Shown: in pieces, positions 1-13,194 of the stretch | Layout of the letters: every line of letters starts with the position of its first letter | Numbering within the stretch: position 1 is the stretch's first letter | Source: Amblyornis subalaris | Lineage: Eukaryota; Chordata; Aves; Passeriformes; Ptilonorhynchidae | Length of the DNA: 64,000 nt | Assembly (NCBI GenBank): GCA_018881555.1 | Contig: JACAXG010000111.1 | Coordinates: 1,949,055-2,013,054 of the forward strand | Direction of reading: 5' to 3' | Made by a program: the position numbers and the translations under genes | The notes under the pieces: model-generated | Seen by the model: only the letters and a program-made list of their open reading frames with translations | Database searches by the model: none | What the model was told of the DNA's origin: nothing

Positions 1-2883
1 AAGCAGTTGCATGCTATTGTATAGGGTTAACCACAGACATCCTTTTTCTGACTTCCAAATAAAGGAAAAAGCTGCTCCTGGATCTTTTCTAACATATGCA
101 CTGAAGTGTTTATTGACTACTTTGCTGTCATTCCTCTCTAGCACACATAATTTCCTTGCAGTGTGTACCTGATTACCCATGGCTTTATTCAGAATGATTG
201 CTAAAGTCTACTGTCTCTTTTCAAGCCTGCCCTTCTTTGCCCTAATTTTATGGGTTTGCCCATGGCCTATTAAAAGATGCAACCTTGGCTGCAACCATTG
301 CCCGTCTTTGTAAGTCATCACTTCATCCTGACTAGAGCCCTCTAATTGCAATCTTTTTGTGAAATCGTACCTGACCAACATCCAAAATGATGAACAGAAG
401 TGTTTCAATGTTTCTCTTTTTTTAGAGGGAAGAATATTCTTATAAACCTGTGTCTATATAGAACAGTCTGCAAGGTCTTCCCTCCAAAATGTTCCTTTGG
501 TATCATCTACTCCGTCACTAGTAGTAGAGCCTTACACAAGTGTGTCATAATTCCACACTCAAATCTCTCCAGCACTTCTGAGACTGCAACCCAAGTGTCA
601 GCAGAGACCAAAGTTACTGCAAGGTTTTAGTGGTAAATTTGGAACTGTCCCAAATGATTCTAGCTACTAGTCCACCCCTCTAGTTGTCTGTTTTCTTATC
701 ACACCTGAAAAATAAACAACAAGCACATCCAAGATTTTGTTTTCTAGTTACCATGGGGCCTTTGATAAAATTTAATGATTTACTACTCTTGAAATTGCAA
801 ACTTCTCCAAGGCAGAAGTGTAACTGCTAAGTGCGATGGGGACCAATATTATCAATCCCTTTACAGTTCCAAAAGCTAAAAATTAAGACCTTATAAAATC
901 TTCTTCCTCTTTTCCAGCATGAATAAGTCTTAGTTTCTCAATGTTTTGTTATAACACAAATCAAGGAAGACACGATGATATGACAGATAACTGCATTCTT
1001 GTGAGAAGCACTGTATGCTCTTTGTAGCATTATGTGAGACCTTTTCTTTTTAGTATTCTCCAACAAATATTCCTGGCTGTTTTCTTCATTGAAGCTGACA
1101 GCCTGATATTTTTTAATACAGCCTGATTTTTTTTCATATGCTTTCCTTGAAATCTATTTGCTTGTTGGTTTATTACATGTATTACTATTGTTTTCATATC
1201 CTGTAGTCCTTTACTCTAGAATTAAACAATGTATTTGAGTCTGCAGTGAACTCCATTTACAACCTACTATGCAGTTAGTAATGTAAATGACACTAGTCAT
1301 TTTGAATCTGATTGCACTTTACATTGTCCTTTATTATAATGAAACTCCTAGTTCAGTGTCATTGACCTTGGCTATGACAGTAGCTGCTGGATCTTTGCTC
1401 TGTTCTGCATTTTCTGAGGAAATTGCTCAGACTAAGTGTCTTGTCAGGTTCAAGAACCTCTTGTCTTCCGAGAAACACTATTCAGATAAACAAAGAAACA
1501 AAAAGTAAATAGAGTCCAAACCTAAACATGGAAACTGAAAGAAGAAAAGTTTGCCTGATCCAAGTTTTGATTGCTAGAAATAAAGTATATTGCAAAATCG
1601 CAATACTTTTTATTAAGAGTAATATGTCCTGGAAATAAGCAGACTGAATTCTGATAAAATGGGACCAGGTCATGTGTTTATAAAAAACACTGTAAGCATA
1701 CTCTGTTTTGTGCAGATGTGGTAGAAGACTTAGGATTAAGCAGCAAAGGATTGTTCCTTTTTACAGATATTTGATGCAGCTTTCTCATTTCTCTGTTGGC
1801 ACTTCTTTTTATTCTTACAGCTACTGTCTTCAGCTAAAATTTTAAGTGGCAATTGTGAGGAAGGAGAAGGGGAGTGACACAGAGAAAGAAAGGAAAGATT
1901 TGTAGAATTACATGCTTTAACATGAAAACAAGGTAACAAATGAATTTATGTGAAATTTGAATTAGTGCTAAGTGTCAAACATTTTTGCAAACTAAGTATT
2001 ATCACAATACAAAGTAAAACTGTTCTTATGTTACTCAGACAATCCCCAGTTTTGGATTTTTCCCTTTGCAAAGCTGATGAGTACCTGAATTGATGAGAAA
2101 TGGTTTATCTTACCTCTCACAATGATTGACAAACAAAAGTTTCCTGGCCTTATCCTCAAATTTCTTCACCCAGTAAACCTGAACTACTGAAAAGAACCAG
2201 AAGTCATCAGAACCGGTCTGAGAGTGTCTTTCCTCTCTCTGCCAAAGGCAGAAGGAGCCCACCTGTGTAAACAGTGTGTGCATTCATTAGATTGTGCCAA
2301 CTTTTTCGTGAAACCTTGTTCTTGTAAGATTCCAGACACAAATACTGTTTTTTTTACTTTTTTTTTTCGTGTGAGATTTCAGTAGAGTTATCATGTGGGT
2401 TTTTTTCTTTAAGATTTCCTGGCTGGGAAATGAGAAATCCCAGAGGTGAGAGTATTTGCACCTCTAAGGGGAAAGGAATTATATTGGTTTCATGCCCTCA
2501 TTGCCTTGAATTTTTTTCTGGGAACTAGAATTGCCTCGACTGTATGAGAAGACCCAAAATATGGCAGCCTCTCTCTTACTTCTGTACTTCTTGAGCTGCT
2601 GAGTTCATCTGTGTAAATTGCAATATTTTTTCATCCTAAATGTACTCATGCATGGAAAACTTGCTGCTAGTGCATATGTAATGAAAATCGATAACTTTAA
2701 TTATAACTTAATCAGCTGCAAAACAGCACTTCCTTTCGAAAAGGAGTGTACAAGATAAAGCTAATGCTTCCTTAGTGTAGTGTTATTCAGTTTTTGCAGG
2801 CCTTCCCACTTCCAGACATTTAAGCCAGGTAGACTGAAAATACCAAAAAGTTGCTGGTCTTGGGAACTCTCTTTGGAACCAGC
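1..2883. other. Unique AT-rich DNA, no gene recognised
   Basis: No recognisable exon, RNA gene or retroelement was found. Open frames are short (under about 80 codons), lie on both strands and show no family motif. Short poly-T and poly-A runs are present, for example near 2347-2368. Best read as intergenic or intronic background. Confidence 0.6.
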
Positions 2884-2895
2884 TTTTCTTTCTTT

Positions 2896-2954
<59 letters not shown>

Positions 2955-2955
2955 C
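2884..2955. repeat. (TTTC)n microsatellite
   Basis: About 70 bp of tandem TTTC units (GAAA on the other strand), with slight interruptions at both ends. It produces artificial open frames: Phe/Leu/Ser-rich on plus and Lys/Glu/Arg-rich on minus. Such tracts are usually length-polymorphic. Confidence 0.95.
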
Positions 2956-4223
2956 TCCTTACTAATAAATTGTCAGATGATAGTGTCAAATTACTTAAGT
3001 GCAGAATACTAATTAATAAAACTAAAGACCTGCTCACACCCTATGGGCCACAGTGGAATTTAGTAGCATGGTATAAGTTAAATATACCTTTTTTAATATA
3101 TATTCATGAAATTAAGGATATTATCATTATTATGCACACTTTAAAAGTAAAATACTCATGGCTCAAGGGAAAAAGTTCATGCTGGATCTAAACTCTTCTA
3201 ACACTAGTGGTTTTGATGACTACAGAAGTCCCTAGCCCCATCTTGGTGTAGGTTGATGGGCCTGACAATATTGTTGAAGCCTAGGCACAGTTGTTATTTC
3301 ATTTCTTGTATTTCCTCAACAATGTTAAAATAGCATATTTTATGGATGAAAATTATTAACTGTTATTAATATATAATTGACTTTATCTACTTAAATAATA
3401 AGAAAAGTAAAATTATATCAATTATATTTAATAATGTATCTTTGAAAAAACCTAATATGGGTCCTGAATTATTGGTTATATAATTTAAAAGAGAAATTGT
3501 AATGTGATGTTGGAAAATTAATTTTGACAACTTGGCAAGATTAAACAACACTGTTTGCTAAACTCTTGCATCAAAAGTGCACAACAACATAGTCCATGAG
3601 TCCACATGGAGTGCTCCCTTCCTTTCACTCTCTTCTAGCAAGTGGTGACATTTAGTCAAAAGAAATATCTCTGTATCATCTTATCAGGTAAAAAAAATGT
3701 AATTGTGGCCTATTCACCTTGTCTGTTTTGGTGTCTGTATGACCTGTGGGGAAAAGACACAGACATACACAAACTCATCTCTTGCTTAATCTGTCTATCA
3801 CTTGACGGGAACAACTCTTTCTCTTTCTGGTATGTAATACACAATGTATTTATTATGTTTTTAGAGATTATATTTATCCATTAAATTTGATATTGTGAAC
3901 TTGTATTTTGTAAGTATGACATACAACGAGAATGGACCGTGGAGTAGAAAGGCTGCTTTCAAAATATCTTGAAAATGTCAAAGACATTTCTAGGCTTCAA
4001 AAAAAGGGAATATTTTATCTTTTCTACTAACAAAGGAAGGGAATTAGAAAACCATGATTTTTTAACTTCTTTTTTTCTTAGTGGGAAAACAAAAAAAACC
4101 CACCACCAACAAAAAGTTTAAAAAAGGATCTAAAAAAGAGAGTCTGTAAAAAATAGAGAGAAATTTCAAATCTGAGAATGCTGGTGATGGTAATTCTTTG
4201 GAAAAAAATGCTGACAATTTTCA
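2956..4223. other. Unique AT-rich DNA
   Basis: Very AT-rich, especially 3300-3520. It contains small A-rich patches, such as around 4088-4120 where A runs are mixed with CCCACCACC. No gene or mobile element is recognised. Confidence 0.6.
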
Positions 4224-4740
4224 TTGATTATTGTGGGTTCATTTTCAGCCGGTTGTCTTAACCAGTTGTGTTTGGAAAACACCTCTAACACCCAGATCTC
4301 TCAGCCAGCTTATGAGCAAATAACATTGCAATGGCTGATTTGGCAGAAAAGAGGAATTCTGCACATTTTGACTGTGAAAGCAGAAGCCAGTGCCACCAGC
4401 CAAACACACCAGCACACACGCATTGCCTGGGCTTGTCAAAGACCACAGATGCTGCCAGTCTTCTGTGCTCCAGTGAATACCCAGCACCTGGCAGAGGACA
4501 GCAACTCCCTCTGGGTCTTGGTGATCCCAGGGACATGCCAAGGGGGCTTTCCTTGCCCCCACTGCTGCAGAAAGCAGCCACAGCTTGGGGAGGGTGTTTG
4601 GGAAGCTGTGGCTCATCCTGCACTGCTGGCAGCTCGCCCAGAGCCTCAAGGTTTAGCAAATGGTTACATGATCCCACAGGATGAAAAGGGCTTTGAATCC
4701 CAGTTTCTCTCAGCTACAGAGTACGTATTGTGTGGCTGAG
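4224..4740. other. GC-richer block with overlapping open frames, unexplained
   Basis: This block is clearly richer in G+C than the flanking AT-rich DNA and stays open in several frames: 171 codons on plus from 4224, 117 on plus from 4331, and 134 and 130 on minus. No domain or family motif is recognised in any frame. Open frames on both strands at once fit composition better than coding. Alternatives are a diverged untranslated exon, an old retroelement remnant or a conserved regulatory block. I see no splice or poly(A) arrangement that decides. Confidence 0.3.
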
Positions 4741-7700
4741 AAAGGTAGTGGAGTCTTGCAAGTAAAAGTCAGATTTCCTGATGTTTACAAAGCAGCAGTG
4801 AGTGTTATTCTTTTGTATTGGTTTTCCAGTCCCATTACTTTTATTCTGATTTTTCCTCATCTTGAAAGGATATCCATGCCAGGCACAGTAATAAACAAAT
4901 AAAATGAAATATAATAAAGTGGTACAGCATAAATCTCCAATGTGTTTAACATAAAATTAAGCTGCATAGTGAATTATGTAACTTTTTCCTGTTTTACCAT
5001 ACTTGAACTTTTTTCAAACATCCACCGTGAAAAAAATCAACTAAACCACTCCGTTTTTCAGGGAGAATGTTCAGAGCCCTGCAACACTCATAACGAAGTT
5101 CCAGGCAAACTATCCCTAGGTTTTTTGCAGCAAGTAGCTGCAAAACTATGACCACACCCCCTGCAACAAGAGCATAGGGAGAGATAGGAATCTTGGCATT
5201 AGAGGAATCTACTAATCTAGTCTACTTAAGCATGGTAAAGAACTCCACATAATGTCCATATCTATGAATTCAAAACAGTTTTAAAATCTTGGCCTTAGTT
5301 TATAGCATCAAAGTTTTAATACAGGTTTTTAAGCTATTTAGAAACAGATCCAGTTTCTTCTTGTAGGAAAGTAAGTTATCAAATCCAGGGGTCAAACTTT
5401 GGTGACATCTAAAATGACACAACAAAAAGCTCTCCCTGCCCCTCAATGGTTAAATGGTTCAAACGCAATTCCGTAAAATTATCCCCACAACCGTTTTCAT
5501 GAGGAGAGAGTAATACTGGAAAAATCAACAGCACTTTTAAGTATGAGAAATTTGTGCCGAACAGTTTTATGAATGAAGATATGATATATGTTGATGGTTA
5601 CGAAGCCTGTTACCAAGCCTTCTGTTATTTTGATTTCCTTTTATTGCCTTGCTTATCTGACGTTAGTAGACATTTTCCCCCTCATAACTATGGTTGCTTA
5701 GAAAAATTGAATGTCAATATTCCATTTCAGCAGACACTTAGACAACTTACCATTTATACAAACACTTCTTCCTAGAATCTGGATCACCTCTTATTGGTAC
5801 ATTTGACCATCTGTTAGGTATTTTAACAGTTAAATTCAGGAGGGATGGACAAAGTGATTGTCAAAGACTCAACTTATTTTACAAAGATGGTCTCAAAGGA
5901 CATATATGACTAAAGAACACTGCTTTCTCTTCGCACCGTATTTTCATATTTTACCAGCTTTTATCTTCAATAGTTATACAATGCCGTAAGCAGATCCATA
6001 CTGCAAGGGAAGTTGACGTTAGATTTCATTAGTAACCTGAAGTAACCCACTACCACTATAGCCAATGGACTTAGATTGAATTAGATCCTATATAGCTCGG
6101 ATAAATGCAAGTGGACTGAGACTTAAATCAGACAATGTTGTAGCATTCATCGGTGCTATTTGTTTAAGGAAAAATCTTCTACAAGAACAGATGAACACTT
6201 TTCACATTTGAGGATTAGTCTTATTGATTTGGGTTTTGTTTTAGTTAGGGATGTTTTTTTCTGGTCAGTGTAAATTTCTCTATAGCAAATTAAAGGGTAA
6301 GATTGTTATGCTGTCAGTTACCTGTTTTTCAGGCAATCTTTTGAACTAGACTCTTACAGCCCCTCTGCTCTTGACTTTTGAGTGAAACATATGTCAGTGA
6401 TTTGTAGCAGAGTTTAACAATGGAGAAGTCTTAAAAAAACCTCAACTGCTTTTGAGTCGTCTAACTGTATTTCTTGGTTTACCATATGCATATAGTGAAA
6501 AGAACATGTACATTCTTCCCATGTGCAGCCCCTCTTATTCCTGCACTGGAGCTCAGATGCAATGAAAGTATCATGCTCAGTATCTCAGACCTGAGAGAGT
6601 GAGAATTGTTAAGCTGATGTTGATTCCTTAGCCCACCTCCTACCACACTTTCTTAATGTTGTATGGGTGGGCCATGAGAGATACCTGACTAGCATTTAGA
6701 AGCTGCACTTTTATCATGTAAGCTGAAAGCTAATAACAGACTGGGGCTATTAAACACAGCCTGAGAGAGTTCATCTGGCTGTAGAACACGTGAGAGTGCC
6801 ATAGCTGTACAACTTGTCCTACATAATTTGTAATCACAGAAACAAGAAATTGCTTCTCATTAAAATTATAAGGGAAATAATAAAATCACATTTAAAAAAA
6901 GCCCACATATCTAATGAAATCTCATTGCTGGTGTTGAATAACACAGAATAGATGTCAACTCTTTATCCTTAGCCATTATCTGTTTCACACAGTGAACTGT
7001 GTAATGCAATTACCAATCTGCTTTGACTTGTTTTGAAGTTTGTGAAAACACTCTTGCTAATCTATAACTGTCCAACATTGATTCATTAAAAAAAAAAAAG
7101 AATAGACTTCTCCCTTGTATAAATTAAAGTAAGTGAATGGACATGCTTTCCAATGTACTCAAGCTGTGGCATTCTTATTGTACACAACCGAAACTAAGAA
7201 ACTGTCCTAGATAATATTTTCCTTTCAAAAGGAAGCAAACTTGCTTCTTGAAAAGATTGTCATGTATTCATTGCCAAAATATTTCCTTAATAGTAACATA
7301 AAGGGTACACAAAAAGGAGCAAACATATCTTTTCAGACAGAAAGGTGATGTGGCCCAAGATTAACAAGATTTTGTGTTTCAGTTTTGACTCAAAAGTAAA
7401 GACCAACTGTTTTCTGTCGTATTATTAATTACATATGTGAAAACATTACCTGAGATTTTGAAAGTTTCTAAAACTTTGTGTGCATTTGTTTGTAGAGAGG
7501 TGATTTTTTTAATGTTAAAATCAATCGTGGATGATAAATATAAAAATGCCTGGAAACCAACATAAGTTTTTTGTCTTAGTGTGATAGCAAAACATCAAAG
7601 AAAAAGTTAAAAGAACAAAAAAATAAAGTAAAAATGTTGAGACTCTGAAGAATGTTACTGTTTTCTTTGGTTTAATAAAGCCTATGGTTCAAATTTTGAA

Positions 7701-8254
7701 GAAGAATCTCTTTTCATATTCTTTTCCTTTGTCTCAGTGCAGTTCTACAAGGATATGGGGAGCAATTACTGTGTGCACACACAGTAACTGAGGAATACTA
7801 TTTTCTTGTCAGAAATACTTTTGATTACATAAATCTATTTTTTCAGTTGTGTTTATAGACTTAGTGCTTAATAACCCTGACCCAGTGGTCGTTCAGTTAG
7901 TAGCAATGGTAGATATCCAGATTAAGCGTTTTAATTTATCTGTGTGAACAAGGTTTATATCTATTCTCTGAAAACATTTCCACTGTCTTAGAAATAAGAT
8001 GGTTTGATGAGAGAAAAAACATCTGCTGCATTTAAATGCCATCAATGAAGTCAGCCCCGCAGTTAATCAGCTCTGCCCTCACCAACAGATGTCACTGCAA
8101 GCAAAAGGAATTAATTTGTGAGGTTATTGGGCTCAAGGAGCAACAAAACTCTCTGAAATACGAATGTGAAAGAGCTTCTCTTTCAGAGCATATGTTCATG
8201 TCTCAGTTCCTCTTCCACAAGATGAGAATTAGCAGCAGACAGACTGGTGAAAAT
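4741..8254. other. Unique AT-rich DNA
   Basis: No gene, RNA or transposon was recognised. The stretch includes a short perfect inverted repeat at 7766-7787 (listed separately) and A-rich runs such as 7087-7100. Open frames are short and unremarkable. Confidence 0.6.
7766..7787. repeat. 22 bp inverted repeat
   Basis: Arms TTACTGTGTG and CACACAGTAA are exact reverse complements around a 2-base CA spacer. The central TGTGTGCACACA is alternating purine-pyrimidine. No function is implied; a perfect short palindrome can occur by chance in 64 kb. Confidence 0.7.
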
Positions 8255-8286
<32 letters not shown>

Positions 8287-8306
8287 AAAAAGTGAAAAAA
8301 AAAAAA
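8255..8306. repeat. (AAC)n microsatellite followed by A-rich run
   Basis: About ten AAC units lead into an A-rich tail near 8286-8306. The run encodes polyasparagine in one plus frame (8036-8473), which explains that open frame without any protein. Confidence 0.95.
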
Positions 8307-11300
8307 GGTGTTCAAACTTAAAGCCATGTGAAACAACTGAAACACATCAAAAGAAAATTCAGTACCCTCCTTTTAATTTTATGAATGATTTAACTGAGAA
8401 AACAAAATCTTTTAATTCATTGTGTATATTTCCCCAAGACACACTTGGACAAATAAACATTCCAGTAATCTGATTCTGTGGGTAAAGATGAAAAAAGGCA
8501 ACCGTTCATGTAGCAGTTTCTAAGCAGTTCTACAAATTTTTCTGATTAAAAATACACATATTCCAGGCCACACAAAACCATTATTAATATGGTTAATATT
8601 AGTAACCAAAATATTAAAGTTGCAAAGTAGAGACATTAAATGTTAAAGACTCTTACTGTCAGGAATATTCACATGCAATCTTAATTTCCTATTTTTGCAT
8701 GCATGCTTAGGTACAACCTTTAATTGCACCATCATATTCCTGTTTTGTGTTTCTGAAGACAACCTTAGATTAGAGAGAAATACTAGAATTCTATCACGAA
8801 AAGTAATTTTGACTCCTGTGTCAAGGAGTCAGCAGACTGAAATCCTTTAGATCAGATGCAAATCACAATTCTCTCTTACATGCCTTACCACCACAAGCAA
8901 GTGCAACCCAAATCTCAGGCCGCCTGATACACATTTTCCATACCTACTTGAGAGCAGTAAAGGAATAAAGAAATCCATGGATTTTGGGACATTACCCAAA
9001 GCTTTGAGGGTACAAAGAAACCTTCTGTCATAGCACAAATTCTGTCCTGGCTCCTCAGAGCTTGCTACAGTTGTCAGGCCCTTGCCTCTCTGAAACACCT
9101 CCTCCCAGTTGTTCTGTTTCTTTCTCTGTCTGCTTTCATGTTGTTCCCATTTGTTGGTCTTTCTTTCTCTGCTCCAATTTGTGTTTTCCTACTTCATGCT
9201 CCTACTTGTTAGCAAGGAGGACTACGAAGGTTGGGGTTTTTTCCCTGTTCTATCTTGGCTGCCAGTAGGAACAATTGCAAGGTTGTCTTGCTAAGCCCCA
9301 GTGCCCTTCTGTCACACGACTTTGTTGCAGCAGGAATTTCTGGCAAAGTTAGCTGCCAGTTTCTGACGAACATCTGCTGAGCACCTGCAATTTGAGGATT
9401 GTTACTTGCAAACCTTGCAAACTCAGCTGACATTTAGCTTGCTTTTTTTAATCATTATTATTTTCCCAGAGAAAACTCACACAAAATGTTGGTCTTTGTT
9501 TGAAAATATAGAAACACTACAAGTTTTTCATAAAAGCAATATAGTAATTAAGGTCCACAGGCAAATAGTTTTTTATGTCTTGTCATCTGACTTGACATTA
9601 TCTTGTTGATGGTGTAAGCTTTCAGAAGAGGGAGATAGTCATTACGGAACATATCCATCTATGTGTAGAAAATACACAATGTTCTATAAGGCATATAAAC
9701 AATCTCACTACATGCGCTAAATGGAACATGCCAGAAAGCTAATTTTTAAAGTTGAAAACCAAAATGTGACTACTTAGTGTACCACCGGCTTCAAAAAGCA
9801 TAGATTCCCACTGGCTTAGAAAAGACTTTCCAAATTTTTTAATGCTTTTGAAAATATGACCACCATCCATAAATTATTAAACTGTTTAAGATAAGACCCT
9901 TTTGGTTTAATGAGACTACATGCAGTGTAGTGTGCAAGTCTTGTGTTAGATCCATCAGCACCAAGCCCTGATGTCTGCCTTTTAATGCACACTTTCTGCT
10001 TTGTTCAAGTCACAGCAAAATATCTCTTTCTCACTAAACAGCTGCTTTGTATCTCTGATATGACAAAATATTTTAAGGAGGATGTGGGGAGATGGGATGG
10101 TGTGTGATCTCCATTTCATAGTCCTACATAATTCCCAGACTGAAGTCAGTGGGCTTTGACAGGAAGCTGGATGATTCTTTGCTTCTTTGATTTTTTTATT
10201 TCTTTACTTCTCATTCTCTCTCACTCTTCTTTCCTATTGCATTTTTCCTCCCTGCTGACAGCTAAAAGCCAGTCTGAAACAGGGCAGTACTTAGCCTCTG
10301 CTTTCTCGTTTCTGGCTTGTTTTTGTCTTCCACGTTATATAGAAAAAAATTGCAAATATTTCAGCTAGATCTCAGAAATATATTCAGCTAGAGTTACCTT
10401 TTAGCAAGCCACTCTTTCCTCATATCAGCAAATATAAAGTGGTAGTTCAGTAAAAGAAAACCATCTTATTACAGCCCAAATAAATAATTCAAATACAGGT
10501 CTGCACCCATTAAGAAAAGAATGGGAGTTTCTGTCATATAAAGAAAGGTCTCTCCTCCCCTCTTTACAGTGTGAGAAAATGCAACAGAAGTAGTAGATGG
10601 AAATCAGCAATGCAGACAAGCTTGCAGTGTTCCTAGAGTTCAAAGGAAATCATAACACATCAAAGATTCTAGCCACTTTGAAGGATCCGTAAAAATATAT
10701 AAGCAATTGGCCACCAGCAGAGCTGTAGTCCAATATCTTTGTTCTCCCATGGAGGTGGGGAAATGCCGCATTTGTTTCAACATATTTGGCTTCTACTTAA
10801 CACAGGAAATCTGACTGCACTCTACAGAGGCCAACACTTTCAAGAGTTCAGGGCTTGATGTTAGCAGTCTGGGTGAATACTGCATGCTGTGGTGAACTAG
10901 ATTTTTGCCATTCTGTGCTGAGCACATTCTTAGTGTGCCACATTAGAGATAGAAACTCCCTTTGATCACCTAATGAGACGCCAGGCTTCCAAAAACTGAA
11001 AAAAACGATCTTATCTCTCTTCAGATGCTATGCAAGAGTACAAGCAAGGGAGGAAGCCTATTCTCCCAACTCACCATTAAAACATACTCAGTGTTTTGAA
11101 AAATAGATGTGGGGAAAATCTAGATATAATTTACAGGTAGGACGAAAATAACTGCTGCTGCTCAGGATATGAAGTAGTATCAGTAAACCTAATACAAATA
11201 AATTAACAGGCAGGGTGAATATGAAGTGATAATAGATAAGTTCCACATATTACATTATTATTGAAGTGCCAGTATTCTAAACTTTTATTCACATTCCTCA

Positions 11301-11773
11301 TTTTGAGCAATCTCTCTGAAATCAGATAAGACAAATCATTAAAGTTGCGGCTTGAAAAGTCTGGGAGTTACGAAGAAGACTGGAGTTGATTTTAATGTCT
11401 CACATTTAACAATAGTAACCTGGAGCATGTTAGCCAAGCTCATGTTGACTTGGAATGTCAACTAGGTACTAATGCTACTTATCAGATTATACATGTAATT
11501 GTCTGCACAGTAGATACATGCTGCATGCAAATTTTTAAAATAAAGGAATCTGAACTGTCTAGAAAGGCCATTTATTTCTCACAAGAAATGTACCTATCCA
11601 TAATTTAGTTGAAACTTACTTTCCTATTCATTGATATACCACAGGTACAAACTGATCTAAGCTCACATTTTTTAATACTTAAGTCATGGTTACAACATTC
11701 TGATGACTAATATTACCAAGTTTTTTACTAAATATCATTTCACAATATTATATATAGTTTATATAATCCCCCA
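8307..11773. other. Unique DNA, no gene recognised
   Basis: Mostly AT-rich. A slightly GC-richer stretch at about 9040-9400 carries short overlapping frames on both strands with no domain. No retroelement ends, tRNA-like boxes or splice-framed exons were recognised. Confidence 0.55.
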
Positions 11774-11925
11774 CAAAAACAAACAAAAACCAAAACAAAC
11801 AAAAAAACCTGAAATCAAACCCACCAAAACCCCCACAAACAAACAAACAAGCAAGCAAAAACCCAAAAAACCAAAAACCCAACCAAACAAAAGAAAAAGC
11901 AAAAAAACCCTCCCAAAAACAAAGA
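11774..11925. repeat. A/C-rich low-complexity tract
   Basis: Roughly 150 bp made almost only of A and C on the plus strand, with recurring CAAA, AAACC and ACAAACAAACAA units and very few G or T. It inflates a Lys/Thr/Pro-rich open frame. Similar tracts occur at 15164, 18606 and 48463. Confidence 0.9.
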
Positions 11926-13189
11926 AGGGCAATGCAGGATATTTTATCTGTTATTCATATGGGAAATAGAGTTGACAATTCTGACTTACATGAATGGGAA
12001 AATTTGCAAATGTTCCGTTTCTTTATGCGAATTCACCATAAAAACAGCTGTTTGTGTCACTATTTACACGTATGCAGTGAAGGGTACCTCCAAAAAAAAT
12101 CAATAGCCATTATCACTGTTATTTACCATCATCATAATCCATCATCTGCTGTTGTTTCACATCACATTTTCCATGCCTTGTGTGGGTGTGCACTACCATG
12201 TCGATGAATAGCTGAAAATTGCCATGACAATTTGCTGAGTTTCTGCTGGCTAGCACAGTAAAAACTGATTCTTTACATCAGTAACTGATTCTTTACATCA
12301 AGATGCATTAATATGTGCTACAAAGTTCACCTCTCAGTTGTAAGTTTCCTAATTTTGTTGTATTCTTATCGTAAAATGCCAGTGTAGTTAGCCTAGATAT
12401 AGTACAAGAAAAGTTTATATTACAAATAACATTTTGGAACAGGATAGTAGTATCTTTCTGCGAGAAGCATGAACATATCTTCATATTTTGATTTGTTTAT
12501 CATGATAACAGACAGTAAAACAGAAAGATTAATGTACAAGAAACAACTTATTAACTGGTTAAGGAAGAAATAGAAATTCAGGGTAATCTTTAGACTTATC
12601 TTAACTCTTCTTTTGTGTGGTTGCTGCAAACACTGTGAAATCACCTTACAAGCACTTTTCTGTTACCAGTGTATTGCTCTACTTCTTTTCAACCTCTTCT
12701 CCATTATGGAAATTCCTCCAGAGGCTGCAAACTGTTATCTCCACAGCTAAATGGGCTAGATGTATGTGTGAAGGAACTCCCAAAAAATTAATAGCGATAT
12801 AATTTTTTTGCTACTATCTTAGACTGTTATCTGTTTTTATTTTATAAAATGTTGAAGCCAATTTTAAGCATGTGTGCTCAAAATCAGTACAGAAAAACTC
12901 TTCATGGAAGCCTGCATTCCCGGAGTTGCCCAGGCTGTCTTGAAAATGCTTTCTCATTGAAAATAAAGATCCTTATGCATTTATAGTTTTACCTCTTGAT
13001 ATATTACTTTTTCCCTGGCCTCAACAATTAAACACCTAGTCTTGCCCAAGCCCACTGATGAGAAGGCTAGGTACTCAAATATGTTTGAGTTATCTAGTGC
13101 ATGGGTGTGAATGAGTGCAAAAATTATAAACCAAGAGGTCAGTCTAATTTGAACACACTCCTCTTGAGAGGAGAACATAATACATCTTG
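11926..13189. other. Unique DNA
   Basis: No gene or transposon is recognised before the LTR that begins at 13195. It includes a 20 bp-period tandem duplication at 12263-12300, listed separately. Confidence 0.55.
12263..12300. repeat. Two-copy tandem duplication, period 20 bp
   Basis: The 18 bases from 12263 to 12280 (AACTGATTCTTTACATCA) recur exactly at 12283-12300. The copies are identical, which suggests a recent local duplication or replication slippage. Confidence 0.9.
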
Positions 13190-13194
13190 GCATG

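Noticed and set aside
2780..3037. Frames rich in Phe/Leu/Ser (plus) and Lys/Glu/Arg (minus)
   Set aside because: Translations of the (TTTC)n microsatellite.
8036..8473. 145-codon frame with polyasparagine
   Set aside because: Produced by the (AAC)n microsatellite; the flanking residues show no domain.
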